A stretch of 64,000 nt of DNA. It comes from Apiosordaria backusii. Lineage: Eukaryota > Ascomycota > Sordariomycetes > Sordariales > Lasiosphaeriaceae. The first letter of the stretch is position 1. The number at the start of each line of letters is the position of its first letter. Both the position numbers and the translations under genes were made by a program. The notes under the pieces were generated by a model. It saw only the letters and a program-made list of their open reading frames with translations. It was not told where the DNA came from and ran no database searches. This document shows positions 54,275 to 64,000 of this stretch, piece after piece. The stretch is taken from assembly GCA_030549205.1 (NCBI GenBank), contig JAUKTV010000003.1:3255449-3319448 (forward strand). Reading direction: 5' to 3'.

Positions 54275-54498
54275 AGAGAAAATTGATAAGGTCCACTGTT
54301 GTCTTCCTGTCTTTACCGGCTCTTGTGGTTACAATAGGTTATGTTTCTATTTTTACCTTCGTACACTCTTTCCTTCAGAACACGCACATTGATCAGATAC
54401 CATTATTTTCTCAGTCTTGACGGAGCAACCATCTTGGCTATACAGCAGCGACAAATTTAAAAAGACCCATTACAAAGCGCTTACCTCCTCCACATGCT

Positions 54499-56062
54499 CT
54501 ATTTGGTGTTTGACTTGGTTTCCGCGAGAACCTTTTCCACAACCTGCAAGTCTTCTCTCAAACTCGTACAAAATCCACCCTCGGGGTCTGAAAAGATCTC
54601 TGCAAAGTACAGAGCGGCCTCTCCGTACTTCTGTGCGCTCTCTGGATCCCCTTTGTCATAGTACAGCTTCATGAAGACCTGATAATACTCGCCGATTTTG
54701 GTGATGAGCCTCTCCACCTGCGCCAGCTCGATAAATTCCCGGGTCCAATCAATCAAGGCGTCATACTGGGTCTCCGCGTCCTGCATGGCATAGAAAAGTT
54801 CCATGATTCGCTCTCGGCGGGAGTCGGACGCGTCTCTCGCCTCGACCGGTGCGGTACAAAGTGCGCAAGTGCAGTTGAAATGCCAGTTTCCCAGAGACTT
54901 GGCTCGGTAGGAAGAAGGCATCCCAAGCGGGATATCTGTGCCTATTAGAACAGTTCTCCGCAGCTAAGAATGGCAGATCTTACAACTGATGGTGATTTCC
55001 TCCCCGGGCATGATGTCTCTTGTTGCCACCGCCGACATGACCAAATCCTTGGAGGTGAAGCGTGGAAAAGCACTACATTTGTCAGTTCTTTCTCATTTGC
55101 CATAGAAATGGGACATGTACTTTGGATCACAAGCATGGTTCAGTCGCTTTGTTACCGTCAGCCAATCTCTGCGGTCAACTCGAATGAGGGTATTGAACGA
55201 ACCGCGATCTCGGGATAAAGTCCTTTGCAGTCCCGCCCATTTACTGTCATGCCAAACGCATTGGTCCTGATCACGTCTTCCAACACATGCATCTCTCCCT
55301 TTCTGCTCCTCGCCAAGCTCAAAACTCGTTGCCTGTCGCCAAGCTGCTCCAACGCTCGCTGGTAATACTTTCTCGCTTTCACAAACCCTTTCCCTTCCAC
55401 AGCCTCACCTGCCGGCGTGGCTTTACGTGTACCTCCCTCCGTCACCTTAAACTTGACACCTGCTTCCTCCTCCTCTTCTCTTGGGAAAAAGACGTTATCG
55501 GCAATCATGGCCGGGAAAGAGCGCATGATGGTTTCGAACCTGTTGATCTTTTTGGTTGCAATGACTCCCTTGCCCTTTCCAGGAATCGAGACGATGGCGT
55601 ATGGAAGATCGGCATGCTGATTCTCCTCCTGCGGTTTGAAGTGCCTCCTTTCCGCCCACTGGTCTCCAGCTGTGTCTATGGCCCCCACCAGCCCCGCGGC
55701 AGTCTCCGGGCTTGTCAGGAAAGACACACCGGCCCCTAGATTGTACGACGAGGATGAGAAGACACAGAACTTCTCGCCTGGGATGGCGGAGAACGAGGTT
55801 GAGCAGAGAGGGCGGTGCGTCCAGGGGAGGTTGGGAATGTCAAGGGAAGAGGTTTCATCATCTACTAAAAGGGGTGACTGTTTTGGTGGCGCAGATAACG
55901 GTGAGAGTAGAGGGTTTGGACAGAGGGTCTGAAGGGCCTGGACAAGGTTGATGGTCAAGGTAAAAGCTGAGAAGAGTCTCGGTGAAAAGACGCGGCGATG
56001 CTCCGGTTCTAGAATGTCAGCACCTGGGAACCAAAGTGCCGAGCAGTGTACTTACTGGCCAT
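54499..56062 (-). CDS. SET-domain protein with N-terminal signal-like sequence
   Basis: There are five exons: 56062-56056, 56008-55203, 55146-55121, 55072-54984 and 54935-54499. Introns are 47, 56, 48 and 48 nt. The product has 454 residues. The first exon is only 7 nt (ATG GCC A) and gives MAKPEHRRVF...LFSAFTLTINLVQAL, a signal-like start. The SET core begins at PYAIVSIPGKGKGVIATKKI. It continues as VIRTNAFGMTV, then RLNHACDP (26-nt exon) joined to NAFPRFTSKDLVMSAVATRDIMPGEEITISY. The Asn-His-x-Cys-x-Pro-Asn motif and catalytic Tyr are thus assembled across three exons. A post-SET-like CTCALC follows, then TPR-like helices. Fungal relatives are abundant; their substrates are unknown. Confidence 0.85.
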
Positions 56063-56722
56063 GATTGCTTCTATTGTTTGGCCGGTCAGCTTGTGGTGTT
56101 GCAAATAAGGTATGTACCGGGTGAAAGAGAGCTAGGTCATCGCGACATGTCCAACCCCCATCATCTTGCAACGGTGTTCGCATGGCATTGTCCCTTGGCA
56201 AAGTGATCGCTGCCAGCGCCGAGAGTTTTGGTGTTTATCCTGTACCAGATACAAGTGACAGCAGCCTCGTCTGTGGGACAAGGGAATAGCCGGGAGTGGA
56301 AGATGCCCGGTTAATACGGATATGCCGATATAGCCGACATGGACAAGTCGGCCCAGGTCACTGAATTAGGCGTTTCGAAGGTGAAAAGAAACCAAAAAAG
56401 TTGTATTTTCTATTGATGATGATGCTCATGATGCTGATGATGCTGATGGTAATGCTAATACCCAATGTCCCATGACAATCCCAATGCTGCCTTCGTGTAG
56501 TACCCAAGCCTCCCAAAAAAACCCAAAAGTATCCCAAAGAACCACGGACTGCAAGAGCCCGTACAGAATCGAAAAGAAAGTGTCCGATGCCAGACAGAGG
56601 AGAAAATGCAGTGAGGCAAAGAAGGGAGACGTGATGCACTCAGCAACCCCTGAGATTCCGAATGCACCACATCAATTGACTGGATCAAACTCCTTCAACC
56701 CAACGCCCATGACTCCAGTTGC
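56063..56722. other. Intergenic with GAT/CTGATG microsatellite
   Basis: An imperfect GATGATGCT-type microsatellite lies at about 56413-56450. The small frames here have no features. Confidence 0.55.
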
Positions 56723-57153
56723 CTAGTACCGGTCGGATTGCGCAACAACCTTCCAGTCATCAGCCGGAGCGGCGACGGGCTTGGGCTTGTCAGAGGTGAC
56801 AGTGTCGGAAGCAGCGGCCGAGGACTCGCTGGCGCACTTGGCATATCCGTCCGTGACGAGGACTTGCACACCGGCGGGGAGGACCATGTGGCCACTGCCC
56901 TGGGACATGAGGATGACATCCTCAGGCGCGCCAGTGCGGACGCCCTTGAGGAAGACGATGGACTTGCAGCTCTGGAAGTCAAACACGCGCTCATAGTTGC
57001 GGGCAGGGATTTCGACGTAGTTGCTGAGGTCCGAGGGGCTGAAGACGGCCTCGGTCTTGTCCGACCAGCGGCGACGCTTGGAGAATGTTAGTCAGGGGCT
57101 TGCAGGGCGAGCTTGAGGTAAGCAGAACTTACAAGTTCCTGGGCGTCAATCAT
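56723..57153 (-). CDS. Short protein of unknown function
   Basis: Exons are 57153-57133 and 57076-56723, joined in phase 0 (MIDAQEL|RRRWSDKTEAVFSPSD) across a 56-nt intron (GTAAGT ... CCAAG) with a CTAAC branch site. The product has 124 residues. It has NYVEIPARNYERVFDFQSCKSIVFLKG, then a Gly/Val-rich half (EDVILMSQGSGHMVLPAGVQVLVTDGYAKC), which looks like a small beta-rich fold, then an Ala/Ser/Pro-rich C-terminus ending DDWKVVAQSDRY. No signal peptide or membrane helix is seen. Clean splice signals and biased codon use support a real gene. I do not recognise the family. Confidence 0.72.
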
Positions 57154-58403
57154 GATGATGGTAGGGTGGTGTGTTTGAGAATGTGTTGAAGGTTGAAGAC
57201 AGTGGTGGGAATGATGTGCTGCTGTGTCTGGGAGAAAAGCAAGTCGATCTTCCATGGGCAACCGCCCTCTATTTATCAACCATCTTGAATTCTCGATCTC
57301 CTGATACCCACCACGCAACCCCGCGATGCCGAAGTTGAATCCGCTTCATGCCCAAAGTCTCCAGCACCGCATGCACCAATGTGCTGACAACAACAGACGC
57401 TGCAGATGACTGGGTCCACGCTAAGGAGTCCTCGTGTACCCAATAAAGTCTCTACAAAAAACTCATCCAGCGCCCAACCAAAACATCAACACATTTGGAG
57501 TTTACTTTGGAGCCCAAAAGACCTTTCCCCGCTAAGATAACAGGCCCAGACTGTCAAAGTCTGTTAACGTGGACAGACTTGGCAGGGCGGTTGGCGATTA
57601 GCTCGGACCCATGCCGAGTGGCATCGTGACGTGGCTACTGTGGTGTCTCTCACCGACACTTGCCATTGGCCTCTCCTTGGCAGGGCGAGTGGAGAGGAGG
57701 GAGACACATCATGATCGATCGATTCCCGCCCGAGTCCACATACCTGACTCGTCTGATTTGGGCTGTAAGCGCGCTGCAGATCAATGGTGAGCGCTGAATG
57801 AATGTGAGGCTGCACTGCAATGTTTCAGGTGGGCGATGCAGAGAGGAGCTGAGATGCACAAATGAGCAAGTGATGAAGAGTGCGGCTAAGCAAATATGGT
57901 TAGTCCAGGCAGAGGGGGCAGTTGTTCCTAAAAGAAGCAGGCCACTCAAGTTGCATTGTTTCTCAGCAAGTCCAGGCAGCCAGGGGGGCAGTTGTTCCCA
58001 CAAGAAGCAAACTTCGAGGACAGACTCTGTGTCAGACTGGACCAATAGCTCTTTGAAAGAAAGTCTCTGCCGTCCTTCTCCACCCTGATGGCCCTGATGG
58101 ATCACGGAAAGTTACGGTAGGTGTGTTTAGGAACTACGATCAATGGTTGAGAATACCAACCGGTACAGCATTCTCATTCGTGGTAAAGGGCTCAAAACTG
58201 CAGTTTCTAAGCTGAAAGGAAAGAAGTTCCCAAACGAGCGTCGTGAAAGTAAAAAGTCCACCACCCTTGGTTCTCATGTCTCCCAGCCATCATGCAGATT
58301 TCAGAAAAGGGTCTGAAAGACTGGGCCTTGTAGAACATGCTCCTCCACCCACAGTTGTCACTTCACACAGCGTCCACAGGTGGAAAATCGATGAGGCCAT
58401 CGT
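57154..58403. other. Intergenic with a direct repeat
   Basis: No gene is supported in this 1.25 kb. Frames at 57564-58105 on both strands lack features. A degenerate direct repeat lies at 57904-58009. Confidence 0.5.
57904..58009. repeat. Direct repeat of about 38 bp, two copies
   Basis: Copy one is 57904-57940 and copy two is 57971-58009. Both start TCCAGGCAG and share GGGGGCAGTTGTTCC and AGAAGCA, with 30 bp between them. Confidence 0.75.
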
Positions 58404-59003
58404 TTACCAGCAAATGAAAGAGTTGATGCGGTCGTTGAAACCAATGGTTGTCAAGTCCGCAATGCCAGGATTGTAGATGGGGCCGTACCAATCGCCAGTG
58501 CACCAGTCGCCACTGTAGGCAGAATTTTGTTAGACTCCTTCCTGTGATATCTCTTCTAGGGACTTGGAAGGCAGAGGCAAGAAACTTACTCGTAGATCCA
58601 GCAGACGAGCGGCGAGTCAGGACCGAAAGAGGAGATGACATTCTTCCAGGAGACAACCAAGTCGGCGCAGGCGCCACGGTTGACCGGACCAATCCATCCG
58701 CCTCCTCCCGACCAGTTGATGTGGATGGTCACATAGACACCCTGGCGTGCCTCACTGGATGGCGCTGTGTTAGATATCTAAGCGTACTTTCAAGACTGGA
58801 GATACAAAGCTGATGTCCACATACATTTCCCGCTTCGCGACTGCAGCCTCGCCGGCGTCAACAATGGGAACAACTTGTTGATACGACAAGGGGGCAGGTG
58901 AAGCCTCTAAGCCGCGGGCAACGAGAGAGACACCAGGAGCGGGAGCCGCAACCACAAAGCCAGCGAGAGCGGCGAAGGCAGCGAAAATTGCAAAAGTCTT
59001 CAT
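58404..59003 (-). CDS. Small secreted Trp/Cys protein, crystallin-like ending
   Basis: There are three exons: 59003-58825, 58754-58590 and 58512-58404. Introns are 70 and 77 nt (GTATGT ... TCCAG; GTAAGT ... TACAG). The product has 150 residues. A signal peptide (MKTFAIFAAFAALAGFVVA) and a 40-residue propeptide-like segment ending AVAKRE precede the mature domain. That domain has TIHINWSGGGGWIGPVNRGACADLVVSWKNVISSFGPDSPLVCWIYE and DWCTGDWYGPIYNPGIADLTTIGFNDRINSFICW. The repeated Ser-Phe/Phe-x-Asp-x-Ile-Ser pattern with paired Cys resembles beta/gamma-crystallin-like small secreted proteins of fungi. The Lys-Arg in AVAKRE could be a Kex2 site. The function is unknown. A TATA element lies 80 bp upstream. 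Confidence 0.78.
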
Positions 59004-59880
59004 CTTGAAGCTGGTAAGATGTTATTTGATGAGAGGGTTGTTGGTGATGACGGAAGCTGGAAGGGGTGGTAATCATCCATATCTTTATACTTTTCAGAGT
59101 CCACAGCTCGCTTCATTGTTCTCTGTGGCAGTTGATGAAGCAATGATATTGATTCCCGCTCTGGAAGTATTGAGGCTAGCCGATATGCATCATCGGAGGG
59201 TTTAACTGAGGCACAAACTATAGTCAGCATGTAGGCGGCTGACTTGAAAATCAATATTTCAGCCACCAGTTTGTAAGAAACCCCATTTGCGTCGCGACAA
59301 CCATACCTCTTTGAAGGCTTTTTTCCCAGCGCCACTCACCTGTCTTGACAAGTTATGAGCTCAGGTAGGAGGACCACACGTCTCCAATGTAACCATCTTC
59401 TCACTCGCATACTTAGTCATCCAATATTGTCATCGATCTCCTCATCTAACCTGCTAACTGGGAGACATATGGGAATGATTGTGCGGCCCTAATAGATGAG
59501 AACTAGTGAGGTGTGTCTGAGTATATAGAAATGGACATAACAGGACAAGGACATGTATTGCAGAAGAGAAATCTAAACACAAAATAAGCAGCAGACACTG
59601 TTGACAGATCCTTTCGTGTCGAAAGTTCTTACTACCTTGATGTTCTCCGAACACTAGCATATTATGTCCAAAGACAGTAGATCGCACAGCTTGTACTGGG
59701 GTGTGAGTAATCCACCTACATGAAATCGCCAGCCACTGAAAGGATGCTTTCAGCTAGAGCTTACTTTACCTTTAGTCCCCGCATAGTTGTGTGAACCCTT
59801 GATGCAGCTGACATGCATTAACTTCAAGGATGTACGTCTTGTGCTTTATTTTATTCTGCCTTCTTTGAAAAGATGGTCTA
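59004..59880. other. Last normal-composition intergenic sequence
   Basis: No gene is supported. Composition becomes AT-rich at about 59.85-59.95 kb, marking the edge of the AT-rich block. Confidence 0.55.
59083..59089 (-). promoter_or_regulatory. Likely TATA box of the small secreted protein gene
   Basis: On the minus strand this reads TATAAAG, about 80 bp upstream of the ATG at 59003. The call rests on motif and spacing only. Confidence 0.5.
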
Positions 59881-60069
59881 TTCCGAGCATGCAGAGCATA
59901 TAAGCTTGGAATTCCTAGATAGTAGGAATAGATTTGTATTGAAATAAAGTAAAAGTTAAATTTATTACCACTTTAATTTCTCGATTATAGGACTGAAGAT
60001 AAACGGGCTAGATTTAAATAAACAGAAAGTAAAAACTACGCATTAAAGATTGAATATATTATGAAAAAT

Positions 60070-61745
60070 AGATATTTTAATATTATATTAAATATTTTAA
60101 TGTTTTAATAAAGGATTAATATTTCATTAGAATGTTTAGTAAATATAAAAAATGTATTTTAATCTTATATTCAACGTTTTAATATGTAAATAAAAGTTTT
60201 AATGTTATATTAAAATACTTATTAAATATTAAGGAAGAGCATTTCCGTATTATATTCAAAGTTTTAATGTTTTATTAAAGTCTTTTATATTATATTTAAA
60301 TACTAATTAACTATTTAAAAGGAATATTTTAATATTATATTAAAAGTTTTAATAGTATATTAAGCTTTTAAATATTTTATTAATATACTTATTAAATATT
60401 TAAAAACAGTATTTTAATATTATATTAAAGTACTTCATAAGTGTTAAAAAATAATATTTTAAGTATATATTAACAATTTTAATAGTTAAATAAAAGATTT
60501 AATATTTTATTTATAAATTTATAAAACATTAATAACAGTTTTTAAATATTAAATTAAAAGCTTTATTGTTTATATAAAGGATAGAATATTTTATATCTAT
60601 ATTTATAAAATATTAAAAAAAAGTATTTTAATATTATCTTAAAAACTTTAACAGTTAAATAAAGATTTTAAAACTATATTAAAATATCTATAAAATATAA
60701 AGAAATAGTACTTTAATAATATCTTAAAAGATTTAATCTTAAAAAAAAGACTTTACTATTAAAATATAAGTTTAAATATTATATTGAAATATTTATTAAA
60801 TAATAGAAAATAGTATTCTAATAATATGTTAAAAACTTTAATCTTTTATCGAAACTTTTAATATTATATTAATATATTTATAAAATATTATATAAATATA
60901 TTTTAATAATATATTTTAAATTTTAATATTTAAATAAATACTTTTATATTATTTTAATATACTTATAAAATATTAATAAATAATATTTTAATTATATATT
61001 AATAATTTTAAGATTTTAATAAAAGGTTTAAGATTTTAGTAATATATTTATAAAATATTAATAAAATTGTTATAATATTATATTAAAATCTTTAATATTT
61101 TAAAAGAGAATTAAATATCTTATTAATATATTTATAAAATATTGAAAAACAGTATTTTAATAGTATATTAAAAGTTTTAATATTATAGTAAAAGTTTTAC
61201 TATTATATTAAAAAAGGTATAAAATATTGAAAAATTGAGTTTTTTAATATATTTAAACTTTTAATATATAATTAAACTTTTTAATATAATATTAAAATGT
61301 TTATTAAATTTAAAAGAATAGAACCTTTATACTATATTAAAGCTTTTAATATTTAATTAAAGTTTTTAATATTATAATAAAATAGATATTTAATATTAAA
61401 AGAAATATTTTAAGATTATATTAAAATCTTTAATATTTACTTAAAATATTTAATATTATATTAAAATATTAATAAAATCTATATAAATAGTATTTCAATA
61501 ATATATTAAAAACTTTAATGTTTGAATAAAGGCTTTAATATTAAATTAAAATATATATTAATTATTTTAATATAATATTTTAATATTATATAAAAGGTTT
61601 TAATATTTTTATAAAGGTTTTAATATTTTATTAATATCTTTATAAAATATTAAAAAAAAGTATTTTAATAATATATTAAAACCTTTAATATTTAATTAAA
61701 ATATTAAATATTATATTAAAATAGTTATAAAGTGTTAAACTAGGT
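60070..61745. repeat. Degenerate tandem array of about 85-bp AT-only units
   Basis: A landmark of the form (A)GTATTTTAAT recurs at about 60073, 60155, 60240, 60325, 60410, 60455, 60539, 60624, 60709, 60814, 60899, 60984, 61069, 61153, 61239, 61323, 61406, 61491, 61575 and 61661. Spacing is 82-86 bp except for one short (45) and one long (105) step. Each unit also carries TTTAAT...AAATAAA and TATTTATAAAATATTAA-like blocks in the same order. G and C are nearly absent and units differ by many base changes. There are thus about 20 copies of an ancient satellite-like repeat. Confidence 0.8.
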
Positions 61746-64000
61746 CCCTATAAGGCCTAAGTTTACAGTAGGTAGCTGCTATTATACTATAAAGTGGAAG
61801 CTTAAGTTGGAAAGCCTACCCGTCAGCTACCCGGCATTTGCCCAGCACCTTACTTTACTGCAGGGCTATTTAAAGGCCTGCATCTTACTAACCAGTAGGC
61901 CAAACTGCCTGTAATTTTATATTCAGGCTACTAAGGCCTACTACTGGGGGCAGTATAAGCAGCCTGACCCTAACCCTACGTTGACCTGTACTTTGGGTTA
62001 GGGGTGCTTGGTTTCGCGGCCTTTTTGTATAGCCGTAAGTTAATTTTTAAAAAGCTGTAAAGTATACTAACTTAACTGCCTATAAGACCTATAGTTAACT
62101 ACTGAGTTGGCTAAATTGGCCTAAAAATGGTAGGCCTATAGTTAAGTAGGTATATTATTACTATATTAAATTATAGGCCTATAGGCTTTATAAGTCAGGA
62201 GCTATAAAGGGCTTAGTAAGTGGTTTATAGGGCTTAGTAAACTTTAGAGTTAACAAAGCTATACTTTAGCCTATTTGCCTACTGGGGTATATAAGGTACC
62301 GTATATTAGTCGGTAGGTATATAGTAAAGGTTAAGTATAAATCCTACTATAGAAAATATTATAGTAGATTTACAGAAAGCTAGTACTATAATATAATTAT
62401 TTATTTACTATTTTTCTATCTTACAATACTTATAAGGTACTATATTCTAATACCTTAATATTAAGCTATAGGTATTATATATAAAACTTCTACTATACTA
62501 TAAGTTAGTATATAAGTATTAATTACGAGGCCCTTAAGCCTATAATTGGCTATACTTATTCTAATAAGTTATAAGCTTAGAAGATACCTAATTAGGTTAT
62601 AAGCTTATAAGCTTAGGCTTAAAGCCTTTTATAAATAACGGTTTAGGCTACTATAGACTATACTATAAGTAGGCTATAAAATTACTGATTTTAAAAGCCT
62701 ATCTATTAAAATAGGATTTTAAGGTAAAGACTAAGTTTACCTTACTTTTATTAGGTTTTCTAAGGGCCTATAAAGGTTTAAATTTATACTTATTATTAAA
62801 TTTATTATACCATAAGATATATAAAAATTAGGCCTAATAGGGCATTAAAGGCCTATAAACTATAAGCTTATAAAAGCTAGAAATAGCATTTTTACTTTAA
62901 CTTTAATTAAGTAGGTAGTTCTATTAAACTTAAAATAAGTAAAAAGTAAGAAAGAATAGACCTTCTTAACTACTATTACTGTTAATAGTTATAGTACTTT
63001 ACTATATAAAATAAAGCCTATTCTTTAAGGCTTTTAAGCGCTATAGACTTAGCACCTTTTGCATATAAGCAAACTATAGTTAAAGCCTTAGTTAAAATCG
63101 GTACTAAGCTAAGGTCTTAAAGCCTTATAGAACACTTTAGTAGTAAGTATATTAAGTCCTTTATAGATTTAAAAATATAAGATATAAGACCTAAATAGAG
63201 GTCTTTTAAAGGAGAGAAATTAGTAGATTCTTACTATATATAGGCCTTTACTATTTAATTTAAAAAGTAAAAGGCTTAAATTTAATAGTTATAAGGTATT
63301 ATAACTAAAGTAGTAAAGTAAATTAAACATTTAATAGTAACTTAAAGCGCTTTAAAATAGCTTAAGGCTACTATAACTGCTTCTTTAATAATAGTTAAAG
63401 CTATATACTTAAAAGTTATAGTAGCTTATTAACTAAGGCTTAAGGCTAATAGTAATTCTACTAAAGTCCTTTTTACTACTATAGCTATTAAAATAATTAA
63501 AAAGATTTACAAATTCCCTACTAATTAAAGGCTTATAGGCCTTAAGAATTTTGATCTATAGAAATAAGGCTTAAATATTATACTGTATACTATCTATATA
63601 GTTACTTTTATAGAGGACCCTATTATAGTAGTTTACTAAAGCAATACTAAATAGGCCTTACTATTAATATTACTTTAAAATAGTATAGCCTTAGGCTTTT
63701 AAGCTTCTATTTTATAGTAAATAAGCCCTATTAAAACCTATAAATTACTTATTTAAAGGTATTTTTATAGTATTGAATTATAATAAAGGAACCTCTATAG
63801 AAAATACTACTCTTTAAACTTCTACTAATTTATTAGCTCTTTAGTAAATTTTAACGTTAAGTTCTTTAATATAGTTAGCTAGCTTATACTAGCTAGTATT
63901 GACCTTTAAGCTATAGATTAAGTAAATCAATACTTATAGGCTATAAAAAAGAGCTTTTTATAGTAGGCTAAAAGGTAATAAAGTGCTATATAGACCGTTA
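61746..64000. other. AT-rich decayed block, RIP-like, no genes
   Basis: After the array, composition changes: GGCCT/AGGCC, CTTAAG and TATAGG words are frequent, CpG is rare and TpA is very common, and every frame is full of stops. This fits a repeat or transposon heavily mutated by RIP. No surviving reverse transcriptase, transposase or terminal repeat could be read. The first 300 bases (to about 62050) are less AT-rich. The block runs off the window. Confidence 0.7.
61968..62003. repeat. Inverted telomere-like motif
   Basis: CCCTAACCC (61968-61976) and its reverse complement GGGTTAGGG (61995-62003) are separated by 18 bases. They form a perfect 9-bp inverted repeat built from the TTAGGG telomere unit, inside an AT-rich block. 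Confidence 0.6.

Noticed and set aside
60070..61745. CRISPR-like array
   Set aside because: Regular spacing, but no constant repeat with unique spacers. The whole unit is degenerate AT sequence in a eukaryotic genome.
61968..62004. True telomere end
   Set aside because: Only one and a half telomere units per arm in inverted orientation, with sequence continuing on both sides. It is not a chromosome end.

Overview
The window is nuclear DNA of a filamentous ascomycete (Pezizomycotina, most likely a Sordariomycete). The evidence is dense spliced genes with introns of about 53-83 nt (two run longer), GTRNGT donors and CTAAC-like branch points, typical fungal families (HET, DUF1996, 2EXR, DUF4419, CmcJ/NvfI-type, Rtt109), an intron-bearing nuclear tRNA-Ala, and a right end turned into AT-rich, CpG-poor sequence of the kind left by repeat-induced point mutation (RIP). 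Gene models were spliced by hand. Each junction was checked for frame and, where the family is known, for restoring the expected motif.

Left part (1-21 kb) is accessory in character: the end of a FAD monooxygenase beside a lipocalin-like gene, a secreted subtilisin-type peptidase, a secreted DUF4419 protein, two DUF1996 genes flanking a HET-domain gene, a 10-cysteine small secreted protein, an NAD(P)-binding protein, a small membrane protein, a single-pass surface protein, and a decayed membrane-protein gene carrying frameshifts and a TGA stop.

Middle part (21-35 kb) holds transport and metabolism: a Dal5-type MFS carrier, an unrecognised protein with an acidic tail, an L-amino-acid permease, a CmcJ/NvfI-type oxidoreductase, a secreted choice-of-anchor-B-like protein and a bicupin oxalate decarboxylase.

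Right part (35-59 kb) mixes housekeeping and accessory genes. Housekeeping: a SET-domain ribosomal-lysine methyltransferase (RKM4-like), the H3K56 acetyltransferase Rtt109, mitochondrial ribosomal protein mL57, tRNA-Ala(CGC), a TMEM53/DUF829 protein and class II fructose-bisphosphate aldolase. Accessory: a 2EXR protein, a P450 next to a thioesterase, a DUF3237 protein with a signal peptide, a secreted Cys plus Pro/Thr-rich protein, a signal-peptide SET protein, a short conserved-looking protein and a small secreted Trp/Cys protein.

From about 59.9 kb coding sequence stops. At 60.07-61.74 kb there is a degenerate tandem array of about 20 units of 85 bp, made almost only of A and T. It is followed by a different AT-rich decayed block to the window end. 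This looks like the edge of an AT isochore (subtelomeric, centromeric or a dead transposon island). No prokaryotic-type system, CRISPR or intact transposon was seen.
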